Positions 22,201 through 33,943 of a stretch of DNA of 64,000 nt are shown here, piece by piece. Made by a program: the position numbers and the translations under genes. The DNA lies in contig NW_003314266.1 of the NCBI RefSeq assembly GCF_000143415.4, positions 2,246,486 to 2,310,485 of the forward strand. The letters run 5' to 3'. The notes beneath the pieces were generated by a model. The model saw only the letters and a list, made by a program, of their open reading frames with translations. It searched no databases and was not told the DNA's origin. The DNA comes from Selaginella moellendorffii (lineage: Eukaryota; Streptophyta; Lycopodiopsida; Selaginellales; Selaginellaceae). Position 1 is the stretch's first letter. The number at the start of each line of letters is the position of its first letter.

Positions 22201-23236
22201 ATGCTGTCGAAATCAATCAAGTCCTACCTTTTGAAAGTGTCCCACATTGTTTGTGCTGTCAACAAGGTGAGCCGCTTTACCCAGGAAGCTGTGAACGCCG
22301 GTGGAGATGACAACAGCGTTCATCTCTCCTACTTTGCAAGTTGATCCTGAAAGTACTTCATCTCCAGGCCTTTTCGTCACAGGCAAAGACTCGCCAGTTA
22401 AAGCAGACTAATCACAGTGAAACAAATCGTCAGGGGATAATCGCAACTTTCACGTAAGCGACCAAACCTGATCAATCTTCAAGGAGTCTCCTTCGAGCAG
22501 GCGAGCATCTGCAGGGATGATGTCTCCAAGCTTTATGGCTATGATGTCACCAGGAGTTAAGAACTTCGCTTCCATTTCTTTCCATTTCCCGTCCCTTAGA
22601 GCCTGCGCATGCACGAGTGACAATCCTTGGAACAAAACAAGTCGCTAGCAGACCTTGCACTGAGGAGCCAACCGTGCCATCAAAGCAGCCGCAGCGTTTC
22701 CGGCATTGTTTTCTTCGAAGAAACTTATTGTGGAGTTCACCAAAAGAAGAATAATTATCCCAATGAAGTCTGGATAATCGGGGGGATCTCCCTGCGCACA
22801 AACGCGTCAGCCCCATGAAACAAAGAGCAAACTTCCTACACTGCCGTCATTGAGCATGACAATAGCTATGATCGCTGCAGCTTCCATCACCCATGACAAA
22901 GGATTCCACATAAACCCGAGGAACTTGAGAAACTTGTTTTCCTGGATTCCAAACCACACACTATATCATTTCAAGCAACTTTGTTTATTGTCGAAAAAGA
23001 GCATGATTATCATACCTTCGTCTCCTCTAACTTGTTATACCCGAAAATCTTGAGCCGCTCTTCGGCCTCCTCCTCCGTGAGGCCATTCTCGGTGCACCGC
23101 AGCTGCTCGAAAACCTCCTCAACTGGAGCCCCTTTCTGGAAATCCAGCGTTAGATTCTGCGAGAAAAGGCACCAAAACCTCCTACAAGATGGTGGGTGTC
23201 GATGGCCAGGCCATTCCCGGCTCCAGCGCCTTCCAT
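19295..23236 (-). CDS. Plasma-membrane H+-ATPase (P3A type)
   Basis: Proton pump that energises the plasma membrane. Exons on the minus strand: 23236-23186, 23156-23016, 22941-22840, 22791-22654, 22602-22468, 22407-22228, 22168-21962, 21911-21792, 21738-21619, 21561-21442, 21390-21286, 21235-21091, 21039-20881, 20834-20596, 20540-20508, 20445-20364, 20313-20153, 20093-19920, 19868-19686, 19633-19449 and 19391-19295. This gives 958 aa, normal for the family. Landmarks: TGES; CSDKTGT with the phosphorylated Asp near residue 340; [24 protein letters not shown]; the [10 protein letters not shown] loop; and a C-terminal R domain ending HYTI. The penultimate Thr is the 14-3-3-binding site of canonical pumps. 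The intron after SHRLSQQ starts with GC. The first intron would be only 29 nt, so the N-terminal 17 residues are uncertain. Confidence 0.93.
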
Positions 23237-23553
23237 TTCTCCTTGGCGATTTCGCTCGATCGCAAGCCTGCCAAGCTTGGAATGAAAGAAAACCTCGCAA
23301 GAACTGGAAGATCAAGAGCTACCAGCTGGAGCCTAGCGGCTAAACCTTGTCCTGGCTCACGATCGACGGAGATCGCGACGCTCACGGCTCCGGCTCACCG
23401 CAAAACCCTAGAACCTGGGAAAAGGACAAGGTTTACGCGCCATAAACCGCATATTCCTTGGCACGAAAATTTCGAAGAGGCAAAAATACTAGAGGTCGAG
23501 GTTTCGAAACGCGGGAACGTTTTCTAAGCACTAGGGTTTTTGGCCTTTGGGCA
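23237..23553. promoter_or_regulatory. Bidirectional intergenic promoter region (H+-ATPase / CSN4)
   Basis: Only 317 nt separate the two start codons of divergently oriented genes. It is GC-normal with no TATA box that I can place; both 5' UTRs and core promoters must lie here. Open frames across it on both strands are not gene-like. Confidence 0.55.
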
Positions 23554-25492
23554 ATGGGCGATATCAGGAGCGCGCTCCAGGTCGCCGCGGGGATTGGCGA
23601 TCAGAAGCAGAAGGTCGATCAGTACAAGGCGATTCTCTCCACGATAATCGCGACGAATCATGTGGAGCACGCCATGGCCTTCGTCAATCACAGTGAGTTT
23701 TTTTTGTGTGGAAGAATTCGGGAAGATATTGAGCTCGCATTTGCTGCCGCAGTGGTCTCCGACGAGGTTCCGCTGGTAATCTCGCGCCAGGTGCTGCAAA
23801 CTTTCGCGCAGGATCTTGGGAAGCTGGAAGCCGAGGCGCACAAGCAAATTGCGCAGTACGCTCTCGCGCAGATTCAACCCCGCGTTGTTTCTTTCGAAGA
23901 ACAGGTTGGAGTCTTTCTTCTTTGCCCTTGAAAGTTTTTCTGTCCTATGTATCAAGTTTTTCTGTGCTGTATCTAGGTGTGCCTCATTCGAGAAAGGCTA
24001 GCGGAGCTCTATGAGATCGAAGAAGAATGGACGAAATCGGCACAAATGCTTAGCGGCATTGACTTGGACACTGGAATCCGGTTTGTATCTTGTTTGATCT
24101 TGTGCTTCTTTTCTTGAGGAGATCGGGTTTAAGGTGATTGACTTTCAGTGCCGGGGACGAAAGCTACAAGCTAACAAAATGCGTGAAAATTGCTCTGCTG
24201 TACTTGGAGGTACGAGAACTATAGTTTGCACTGTGTTTTCATCCGTTTGTCCAGGATGATGATGCGACAAATGCCGAGGTGTACATAAAGAAAGCCTCTT
24301 TCATGGTGAATGGCTGCAAGGATGAAGCTGTTATTCTACAGTACAAGGTTATTTCCTTCGCTGTTTTCTTGGCATATGAGCTGACCTCCGTCCTTTATAA
24401 TTATTTAGGTGTGCTATGCGCGTATTCTTGATTCAAAAAGGAAGTTCCTAGAGGCCGCACTAAGATACTACGAAATGTCGCAACTTGAAAAGAGAGAAAT
24501 TGGGGGCCGGTAAGTTTTTGATTTGTATATTCTACATTGTGTGTATTTGATATTTTGGACAGCATTGTCGATGAAGAGGAACTCCAGCAAGCTCTCACAG
24601 CAGCGGTGACGTGTACTATCTTGGCTGCTGCAGGCCCTCAGAGGTCGAGAGTTCTCGCAACGCTTTACAAGGTATGCGAGGCGCTTTCCTTTTTCTTCTC
24701 GAAACTGTAAATCCATTTGTGTTTATTAGGATGAAAGGTGTTCGAAGCTAAAGATCTATCCGATTTTGCAAAAGGTATCGTAATACTCTTGTCTTGTCGT
24801 GGTTCTGATGGAAACGTCATATCTGTGTCAGGTTTACCTGGAAAGAATTCTTAGAAAACCCGAAGTCGACGCGTTTGCGGAAGAGCTCAAGCCACATCAG
24901 GTAGGTGTTCGTGTTAAAAAAAAGACGAGTGCGAGTGTTTTCCTTTTTATGCTGCAGAAAGCTTTGCTTCCAGACAGTTCGACGGTTTTGGATCGCGCTA
25001 TGATTGAACATAATCTTTTAAGCGCAAGCAAGCTGTACACAAACATCAGGTAAACATGCTGTTTTCACTGAGGGCACTGATTGAAAGGTGTTTCCAGTTT
25101 CGAGGAGCTGGGAGCATTGCTAGGCATTGCCCCTGACAAGGTAACCAGGTCTTCTTTTGTCGCTCCTAGTGTTTGAGGTATTCGTGCAGGCTGAAAAGAT
25201 TGCGGCGAGAATGATCTCGGAAGATCGTATGCGCGGATCCATTGACCAGGTTCATGTCAAGCAAACTCCTACTTTGTTTTTTTAACTCTTGTCCGATTCT
25301 AAAGGTGGAGGCTGTGATCCATTTCGACAACGACATTGAGGAGCTGCAGCAATGGGATCAACAGGTAAGCCTCTTTCCATTTACAAAACGCATAAGCTCA
25401 AGGAACTGTTATTGCAGATCGTGAGCGTTTGCCAGTCGCTCAACGACGTTCTCGACAGCATGATGAAGAAAGGAATACCCGTGGCTGTATGA
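23554..25492 (+). CDS. CSN4: COP9 signalosome subunit 4
   Basis: A PCI-domain subunit of the COP9 signalosome, which removes NEDD8/RUB from cullins. Fourteen exons: 23554-23692, 23753-23904, 23977-24080, 24149-24209, 24255-24347, 24409-24509, 24563-24671, 24730-24774, 24832-24900, 24958-25049, 25098-25140, 25190-25249, 25305-25364 and 25418-25492, giving 400 aa (the family is about 400). Recognisable blocks: [13 protein letters not shown] near the N-terminus, [45 protein letters not shown] (TPR-like part), [22 protein letters not shown], then the PCI helix and winged helix ([46 protein letters not shown]) and the C-terminal helix [12 protein letters not shown]. Divergent from the H+-ATPase gene. 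Confidence 0.93.
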
Positions 25493-25564
25493 TCTTAGTC
25501 GTCGGAACCGAGTAGAAATTCCTCGCACTCTCTAAGCTGCATCAGGTCGATTTCTCCACTCTTT

Positions 25565-25835
25565 TTTGGTTTGCTTAAGCAAACCCTGTGGATGGTAATG
25601 AATATATCTAGAATATACTTAAATATTTTAGGATATTCTACCATTTAAGGGTTGTTATTTGTATTTATAATTTATAAATATGTTTATGATTTATAAATTT
25701 TCTTAAACCCTTTCTAATATATTCTTTTTAATTCTATAATCTAATGGTTGATATGCAATAAGATTAATCTTATAAACATGCTTATAATTATAAATTAATA
25801 AACTAATTTATTTGAACGACAATCTTCCGTTTTAA
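25565..25835. repeat. AT-rich MITE-like repeat, copy 1
   Basis: About 270 bp that recurs in inverse orientation at about 53,000-53,300. Shared stretches include GATATGCAATAAGATTAATCTTAT-type and TATTTATAATTTATAAAT-type segments. It starts near GGTTTGCTTAAGCAAACC. No coding capacity; probably a non-autonomous element. Confidence 0.55.
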
Positions 25836-25887
25836 AACTTAAAAGGAGCACAACATCCGGACGAATGCTTTTACCCTTATTCCATCG

Positions 25888-27327
25888 ATGGATTATTTCT
25901 CGCTAGGGCAAAATAGTGCCCCCAAGGCCAGAAGGTATGCGGCTCCTCCTTCCCATCCATTTCCTCCTCCTCCTCCTCCTCCTCTCTCGCTGCCCAACGA
26001 TGCCACACAAGGGAAGAAGAAGAAGCCCGGCGCTAGAACATGGATGAGATTCGACTCCCGTGGCGTATGCGAGCTCCTGGAATGCGATCGCCAGACGATC
26101 ATGAGCCGCGCGGACATCCCAGCTCGTGATCTTCGGATCCTCGGCCCGGTTTTCTCGCATTCTTCCAACATTCTAGGTGAGCATCACTGGAGTACTTCTC
26201 TCTTTTGTTTTGATGCATCGCTTTTCCAGCTCGCGAGAAGGCCATGGTGATCAACCTGGAGTTCATCAAGGCGGTGATCACAGCCGAGGAGGTTTTCATT
26301 CTGGATCCCCGGAATTCTCTGGTGGCTCCATTCGTGGACCAACTCACGCAGCAGCTGGCTCTGGATCAGGGAGCTGGATCTTCTGGCGACACGGTAGCAG
26401 CAGGAGCAGCAGCAGGGACGATGATCGATCCGCGAGGGCCTCTCTGGATGAGAGTGGAGGAAGAGTCTGGCGATGCGCTGCCGTTCGAGTTCCAGGTTTT
26501 GGAGAGCGCCCTCGAGTTTGTGTGTAGCTACCTGGACGCAAAGGTGACGGATCTTGAGCACATTGCCTATCCTGCTTTGGACGAGCTCACTAGAAATGTC
26601 AGCACAGGTAACCTCGAGCACGTCCGCAGCCTCAAGAGCACTCTCACTCACATCACTGCTCGAGTGCAAAAGGCAAGCAATCGCAAAGACAAAGATTTCT
26701 CTTCGACTAACAAGCTTACTCGCTCGTTTCACAGGTTCGTGATGAAGTCGAGCACTTGCTCGACGACGACGAAGACATGGCCGACATGTATCTCTCGCGC
26801 AAGATGGCTTTGCAGCAGCAGCTGGAAGCGTTGCCTCTGGACGATGAGGCCAGCAGCTTGATCATGCCCCACCCGAGCACTCGGACTGCGACCAGCGTCG
26901 CGCTGGGGACTCTGGCGGATGGCAACGACGTCGAAGATCTGGAGATGCTGCTCGAGACGTGCTTCTTGCAGATCGATGGAACTCGCAACAGACTCGTCAC
27001 TGTAAGTTGCAAGGATCGTTTTCTTTCTTCTTTCTCTTATGCCTCTCTTTGCAGCTCCGGGAGTATATCGATGACACTGAAGACTATATCAACATCCAGC
27101 TCGACAACCACAGGAACGAGATGATCCAACTCCAGCTCGTTTTGATCATTGGCGGCTTCGTGATCAGCCTAGCAACGGCAGTGGCTGGAGTTTTCGGGAT
27201 GAACATACCATATGGGATCAATGACGAGAGCGCCTTCTTCATGACAACCGCAGGGACTCTCGCCGCGAGCACCATCATCTTCTTTCTCGTCTATGGCTAC
27301 GCCAGATGGAAAGAGCTGCTCGCCTAA
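25888..27327 (+). CDS. MRS2/CorA-type magnesium transporter
   Basis: Membrane Mg2+ channel of the CorA/MRS2 superfamily. Four exons: 25888-26176, 26230-26672, 26735-27001 and 27055-27327, 423 aa. The N-terminus is Pro-rich (a CTC/CCT repeat at 25,960-25,985). The cytosolic domain includes [49 protein letters not shown], the heptad-rich [34 protein letters not shown] and [12 protein letters not shown] blocks. Two transmembrane helices follow, with the diagnostic Gly-Met-Asn at about residues 381-383 ([10 protein letters not shown]) between them and a short basic C-terminus. Nothing indicates plastid targeting. Intron 2 begins GC (AAG/GCAAGC), a GC-AG intron. Confidence 0.94.
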
Positions 27328-27462
27328 GAAGAATGAAACCAAACTACAGCGCTACGTTTGGATTTTCTTGCGCGAAAAAAGAGACCTCGTTCTTTCAGGA
27401 CAAGATCCAGCAAGACTATCCACCTTATTTTCTCAATGATGTAAGCTAAAGGAAGAAGGATC

Positions 27463-27960
27463 TCACATAGAAGCCAGTTGCTGGATGTTGGTGGGATAGA
27501 TGCTGGTAGTGGATCCATTCCAGAGGAAATCAGCAAGGATGTTGTAAACTTTAGCAGTGGGATCGATTTGATCCCAATAAGCATAGTGCTTTGGATCAGA
27601 GCAAGAGGGAAGATTGTAAGCGCAAAAGGATGGAGGATAGTTTGTGTTGTTCCGATAATTCGGGGAGCAACGAGCAGCGTACTCCTGGGTTAGACAAGAT
27701 GAAAGTATTTGTACTCTAGAAACGAGAACTTTACCGTATGATGTTGGGTTGTGGACAATATCAGGTGATTGTGTATTCAATAACACCATTGTGTTAGAGT
27801 GCTCGATTGGGGCTCTTAGGGCACTGAGCAAATTCTAGATTAAATGTCTACCTTAGAATCGAGAATGCTAATGGCACACCAAGAACAAGGGTTTGATCTA
27901 GTGGAGTAGAATCTCACAGCAACAGCAGGCATTAGATGAAATTATCAATAGATTGATAAG
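27463..27960 (-). pseudogene. GDSL esterase/lipase C-terminal fragment
   Basis: On the minus strand 27831-27463 encodes the C-terminal part of a plant GDSL lipase: a DIVHNPTSYG-like block, SFCAYNLPSCSDPKHYAYWDQ, then a terminal helix (VYNILADFLWNG). The catalytic His of the usual WDxxHPT block is Asp here (WDQIDPT). The upstream catalytic blocks are missing, and the preceding 130 bases have stops and frame breaks. It is a non-functional fragment rather than a short gene. Confidence 0.7.
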
Positions 27961-30900
27961 TGTGATCTTGCTTGTGTTTGACGTAATCTTTGAAAATCCT
28001 TTTGTTTTCCTTGTAGTGCAATAACCTAATATTTATCTAATATTTTAAACAAGTAAGAGAATTAGGATTGATGATGTATTTTCTTCTAAAATATGTTCAC
28101 TCATAAGATTACTGCATTCTTTTTTATTTAGAGACTCTTTGATAAGATGTTCGTAGTAATAATTATATTCAGAACACTGAAGCAAAGATAAATTTCCCTC
28201 CCTATGCTCAAAAATTACAAATGGATTTGTGCTACCATATTTAATAGTGTTTGGGCAAACTAAAAGCTTTATTTAATTTTCAAAAACCTTCTCGTCTTAA
28301 TGCTTATCACCCAAAAAAAGGCTTATTAGAAGGTGTAAATTATGTTAGATTATACGATTTCACTAGATATGAGTACATCAGATTCATTTTCTTGGGTTTG
28401 ATTAATCAGCCACCAGATCCAACCACAAGATACCCTCAAACCATGCCTTTACAACTCCAATATTTTATAAATAACAAGAGTAATCTCTCAAATTGGTGCC
28501 ATCAACAATGCATTCTTCTACATATAGTTTGAGATATTATCACTTATTTTGCCCTATTTTCACTAGTCAGTACTCCTTGTGTTTGAGTTCTATTATAGAC
28601 AACATTAATGTACCAGTTTATTATACTAAGGTCATATCTATTTGCACTTCTGACATAAGTAATCCAAGACTAAACATCCAGTTTGTGAGTGGTTATCCTA
28701 TAACCACTTTTTCTATAGCAGGCCCCAAGGTATGAGGAGCATTAACAGTGAAAGAAGCTAAATTATATTTGGATTTGACTGTCATAAATTTGCATTAACA
28801 AGTTCATGTATTAGGAGATTGTATACTACTATTGGGTTTGGTGCAATTGACCTGATCTCTTCTGACATTGTTTGGATAAAATTGTATTGATCCAAACTCA
28901 AAGGCTACCAAAAAAGTGGCCAATACAAATGTCAATCCATAATTATTCATTACAATACCTCGTCCAATTTGATAAGGTCTAAGTGTATGGCTATGGTGTT
29001 TTTGATAAAATTGGTGTCAATCTAGGGTTTTTGAAGTTATATTTTTTATTTAAATTTAACTTTTGTATTGTTTAAATCTCTTTTGTTCCTATAATTTTTT
29101 CATATCTTCTTTTTTGGGTTTTTATCTTCTTTTAGTTCATCTTTATGGCAAAACACCCTCCTTTAACTTTGGAGTAACAATTGATGCAATTTTTGATATT
29201 ATATTGTTACAATTAAATAATCAAACTCAATTGATAGTCATGGTGTAACTCTTCTTACTTTTAGCGGCAATCTTTGTGAAAATTTTAGGAATGATATGTA
29301 TTATTGGTTCAATCATTTTAAAATGATTGCCACATATCATTCTTAATATGATGCTTGATATTTGTACAAGTTTTCAACATCTTTAAGGGATGGTATTACA
29401 ATAATACAATGATTTAAGTGCAATGATTTATGTGGATTAAAGCTTTGTTTTAGATGTTTTTAAGTGCATATTTGGAGATGTTAACAATTGTAACAATGCT
29501 TTCCAACAATTGCACTGTTTCTATTAGAGGCTATGCAATTTAAAGCTTAATACTATCATTTATTTGTGACTATCTTGGATATATATTCTTTTCATCACAC
29601 TACCAATCTTCTAGATAATTTAGGAAGAAGTTATTCGTTTACCAAGTTGGATATTATGAGTTTTTGTGATGCTATTCAGTTTAAACAATATTTTAGTGAC
29701 TTTTCAGCAGATGATGGATGAGCTTCGTTGAAATATGTTAAAGGTAATTGTTGACTTCATAGATAATCCATTTAAAAAGGTCATAGGAAGATCACATCCA
29801 TATTTACAAAGTGTTGGATCAACAGTAAGAAGTTCTTTTAAAGTGAAGTAGTTAAAGTGTGTATTACTCTTAAGTGTGTAAATAATATGTAATGCTTCAT
29901 TGACAAAATGTAATACCTTAATCATTTTATTGATCGTTTTTTTAATTATACTACACCATTACGAGTATTGATGAAGTTCTAAATATCATTTTTTATATGG
30001 TCTAAAGGTTACAAATGGGCATTTATGGATCTCAAGAGGTGTTTATAACTCTTCCAATTTTGGCAAATCCTAACTATACTTAATATTTCATTTGTGCATT
30101 GATGTTTTTAATATTGATATCAAAGAAGTGTTGATGTAAGAAAGTATGAGTGTGTTTAGTTAATATCAACCCATTATATATATCAACTATATATTATAAT
30201 TAATAGAGGTGAACTACTTTACAATAAAGGAGTGTTTAGTAGGGTTTAAAAAGTTTAATATGTACTTGCATAGTTCTTAAACATTGTTAGAAGGTAATCA
30301 TGTTATAGTCACTTCATTATTAAACTGGAAGAACTTAATTAAATATATTATTTGGTGAGCTTCAAAGCTTTAAATTTATAACTTGAACATTATTCATCAC
30401 CCAATAAGTTCTATGATTGATCTTGATGCTTTTTTTCAACCTCCTCTCCTTTCTTCACTCTCTTCTTATGTTCTTAACAAGCTTATTATTCTGGTTATTA
30501 AATTTTTTAAATAAGGATTTTGTGTTGTTAGCAATTATAGTACTAAATATGTAATGTCCATAAGGTGCAAAGCTAGATTTATTGCCTTGATGAGGTTTGA
30601 AAGACGCAAAGGTTAAATCATGGATTTGAAAATCTTAAGATTGATTTGAGAATCTTGTATTACTTACTGATGACTTGCTATTTTAACACTTACATTCATA
30701 ATATTACTTTGAGTACAACTTCGTTTATGTTATAAAGACTAATCCTAATGATTATTTGTAGTAGATGGTGCCTTCAATTTTTATTTCATACTTTTTTTAT
30801 ACTTACCATGACTCTCCTATCCTATAAGGGCATATGCAACATTATTGTGTGATTAAGAAGTTATATAAATCTTTTTCTTTTTACTAAAGATGTGATGTGA

Positions 30901-31219
30901 TATTATCCAATATGTATATAGTTGTGTTTAGTGTTACGCTTGTATACTCCTCATGATGATTAGTTTCAGTTGTAATTTTTTGTCTATTTGAATTAGTGGC
31001 ATTTGATTTAATGAGACTTTTTCCATAATAGATTGTTAGCAATGAAGATATCATTATTGCTTCTAACTCTCTGACTTATAATGCTTTTATTAATATGTTT
31101 ATAACTATTATTAGATAATCAAGTGGTGTCAAGAGCAAATTCTCTCAAATACTTATAAGTAAACATTTGTTTTCCTATAGTTACATCTATGCAAAATAAA
31201 TATTTTCTAGCTAGCAAGT
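27961..31219 (+). mobile_element. Heavily decayed plus-strand gypsy copy (5' part)
   Basis: AT-rich and full of stops. Near 28,980-29,030 is a remnant of the family LTR (GTCTAAGTGTATGGCTATGG). Around 29,400-29,530 a gag-like segment matches the gag relic at 12,481-12,747 in opposite orientation. Further right only scattered similarity can be guessed. Together with the integrase remnant at 31,220-31,720 this suggests one element copy of the same family as 1,859-13,252. Limits are approximate. Confidence 0.45.
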
Positions 31220-31720
31220 TCACAAGTGCATCCAAGAATGATGTATTTTATGTTTTGACATCTTAGTTGGGGATATATCACACTTTCATGAGTGTTTATC
31301 ATCCATAAACAGATGATTTGATAGAATAATTTATTTGGATATTCAAAGGGATGATTGCAAAGTTCATGAACTTTTAACATTCAAATTGGGATAATTATTT
31401 GTTATATTTTTAGTATATATATGTTACAAAGGTATAGAGTTTATTGAGCACTTAACCCATATACAAATGGGATAATAATAGTACCACAATTCTTATCACC
31501 ATCCAACTATAAAATATAAAGTAGATGATTTAATGTTGATTTATTTTCTCAATCCTATAGTGTATGATTTATCTAAAAGGCTCCTTACTCAATGGAAAGG
31601 ATTGTATTGGGTGTTGCAACAAGTTGGACCATAGTTTAGTATGACATTCAATAGGCTAAAAGAAATATATATAGTAGTTAAAATACTTTATACAAAATGA
31701 TCAAAAACAAGTTGTAACAC
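31220..31720 (+). pseudogene. Integrase fragment of the decayed plus-strand gypsy copy
   Basis: Nucleotide-level similarity to 13,340-13,870: a stretch encoding the YHTFxSVYHP remnant and then a TTTATTTGGATATTCAAAGG block that parallels 13,440. Many stops. LTR-like sequence follows at about 31,740-31,810. Confidence 0.6.
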
Positions 31721-31739
31721 CTACAAATCCAGGAATGCC

Positions 31740-32139
31740 CTCCTGATGGTTTGAACTATGCTATATATTATTATTAGTATAATAGGATTTTTATAGCTAT
31801 TAAATTGTTTTCATACCTTTAATATTGTTTTTAATGTATATAATTTTTTCTAGAGAATATAATTATATTATATAATTTCTCTATAAATATGAGTCTGAGA
31901 AAAAACATTCCACTAAAGTTTTGTCTAAAGAACTATTCTTTTCATATGGTGCCACTTGATCTCTTCCTGTGTAAGGGCTGCAACATAAGTAAGTATATAA
32001 GTAGGTAAGTCTTTGGGGATGTTAGAGTGACAATGTGGGGATCTAAACATAAAGTCTTTGCTATTCATGTACCTGTGGCTTAACATAAAGGTAAACCTAC
32101 AGCACTTGTGCTTTCTCTTCTGCACACAACCATAGCCAC
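31740..32139. other. LTR remnant and AT-rich spacer
   Basis: 31,740-31,810 resembles the start of the family LTR (ACTATGCTATATATTATTATTAGTATAATAGGATTTT). Beyond it, no gene recognised. Confidence 0.35.
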
Positions 32140-32688
32140 TTGTGGCTGAGAACAAACCTTAAAATATATAAACCTTTATTGAAAATATCCTTAAATATGC
32201 TTGGATGTTTTAGATTTAGCCAGATATGCAGGTACCATCAGGAAAATGAGAGAAATGAGCACTTCAACTGCAAGATCAAGAGAGCATTTTGCAAGTACAC
32301 AGTAGATCGAGATCAAGAACAACTTGCAATGAGGCACTGCTCCACCAGATTAAACACCAGAAAAGAGAAAAAAAAATTATCTCAGTATGTACTTTTTGAT
32401 CCTCACGCCTTTCAAGATCATGTCTTGAAACAGGCCAAGCAATTTGCAGCTCGCAGCTGTGGTGATCATGGCAGTCACGTGGCACCCTCTGAGCAAATGA
32501 ACTTGGCCATTGGAAACAGTGATGCAGATCAGCACATCACATTTTTCTCTGGAGCAGAATTAAATGCTGCTTTCTCCTCTTGGTGCAGATGCCCTTTCTG
32601 GGCATTTTCTGCTAGCATGGCAGGATCGTGTCCCTTTTGTGCAAAGGAACTTTGCTATAGACTTCTGGTCTTGATTAATATTCCCTAG
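32140..32688 (+). other. Unrecognised 182-codon open frame
   Basis: Open from ATG 32140 to TAG 32688, ending in a Cys-rich stretch (WCRCPFWAFSASMAGSCPFC). I recognise no domain, signal peptide or codon-use signature. It sits in repeat-rich DNA between a gypsy relic and a PPR relic. It may be a chance open frame or an exon of an unknown gene; not called as a gene. Confidence 0.2.
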
Positions 32689-32739
32689 TTTTGTGATCCA
32701 TGTGATGAGCATACAAAAGGTAAACACATGTGTCCTAAC

Positions 32740-32975
32740 TTGAAATCAGTCCAGAGTCATTAACAACGATTTGGATCATAGCATCGAAATGCCCTTCCTT
32801 TCAAAACACTCAAGGGCATCTTCCAAATGCCCAGTCGTGGCAAATGCTGCAGCCATGTCATTCCCTTATCTACTGGAATATTGAAAATGCATGATCAACA
32901 TCTCCAATGCGACCATCAGTTGTAGTCCACAATGCGATATTTGGGCACGGCATGGCTTCAAATATCACTTCTGTG
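32740..32975 (-). pseudogene. PPR gene fragment
   Basis: The minus-strand translation gives pieces of the local PPR repeat (IFEAMPCPNIALWTT, GDVDHAFSIF, GHLEDALECFERKG in shifting frames) with stops between them. It is a relic of the same kind of PPR gene as the intact ones nearby. Confidence 0.55.
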
Positions 32976-33600
32976 AGAGATGATAAATTCCATGAAGTTT
33001 AACTTCAATTTTGGATCGTCCAACCGAAAACAAATTCGCCATCTTTTTCCTTTCTTTTGCATTTTCCATTATCTGTTTTTTTTTCTAGTCTTTTGGATCG
33101 AAGAAGACTCGTCAAAGCGAGAATCAGCAGGCAGTGTTGTAACCCACAACAGTGGAGCAAATAAAGAGTGACGAGGACCCTCGGCGGTCAACCGTCAGAG
33201 GAACTGCGATTTACTTTGGAAACTTTTTTAAACTCATCTTTCTAGTTGCAAGAGCATTGTTCTAGAACGAACACAACAGACATTGTTGCGGAGGCCAAGC
33301 AGCAGCATGCAGTTGCAGAAACTTGAAAATGCGAAGTGCCATAGCTGGGCATCGAGTAATCACGCCCGTTGGATTCCAAATCCAACACTTGCATTGCATG
33401 CACCGCTGCTAAGTACGAACATCACAAGAACATATCATAAACACTCTGATATGTTATTAAGAGAGTAACAGGAGCACAATTATCACTTCATTTCAAGTCC
33501 CTTATTCACGAGTATGTAAACTTGGACTGCAGCTGTGCTCCTTTTCCCTGACAGCAGCAACAAGTCATAAAAATGGAAAACTTATCCAAAGATTATAACC
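32976..33600. other. Intergenic DNA
   Basis: No gene, repeat or RNA recognised between the PPR relic and the LTP-like gene. The last part should include the 3' UTR of the LTP-like gene. Confidence 0.5.
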
Positions 33601-33615
33601 TTTGAACGTTGAAGC

Positions 33616-33837
33616 TCAAGGGCAGCACTGAGGGAGGAGTCGTTTCACCAAGGGGATGCGGCAAGCGCAAGTGGGCAAGCGACTGCAGCACTCGGCGATT
33701 TTGGTTGGATCGCCCAAAGCGTTGTTGATGCAAGTCACAATGTCCTGGAGATTGGGTAGGGAGCACTGCGCGCGAGCAAGCGTTGCAACCATGGCGAGCA
33801 CCAGGAGCATGAGCAGCACAGACTTTGCAAAAGCCAT
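33616..33837 (-). CDS. Small secreted LTP-like (eight-cysteine) protein
   Basis: Single exon, 73 aa. The first 23 residues form a signal peptide (MAFAKSVLLMLLVLAMVATLA). The mature part has eight cysteines spaced C-x9-C-x13-CC-x5-C-x-C-x9-CC. This has the CC and CxC core of the lipid-transfer/protease-inhibitor superfamily, but the last two cysteines are adjacent, unlike classical nsLTPs. It likely acts in the cell wall or surface and may bind lipid; that role is family inference. A longer start at 33870 would put a basic leader before the signal peptide, so MAFAK is chosen. A TATA box lies at 33936-33943. Confidence 0.8.
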   Translation of the reverse strand: MAFAKSVLLMLLVLAMVATLARAQCSLPNLQDIVTCINNALGDPTKIAECCSRLPTCACRIPLVKRLLPQCCP

Positions 33838-33935
33838 GGATGGGATTCGAGAGAAAGATGGACGCAACAAAGATGAAGATATAAGAGAAGATGATGGCTT
33901 GGCTTGCTGGTTTGGATGTGGATGGAGGCTTGCCG

Positions 33936-33943
33936 CTTATATA
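33936..33943 (-). promoter_or_regulatory. TATA box of the LTP-like gene
   Basis: TATATAAG on the minus strand about 100 nt upstream of the ATG at 33837. Confidence 0.6.

Noticed and set aside
25960-25985. CTC/CCT repeat as a microsatellite in the MRS2 gene
   Set aside because: It encodes the poly-Pro stretch of the N-terminus and stays in frame, so it is described within the gene.
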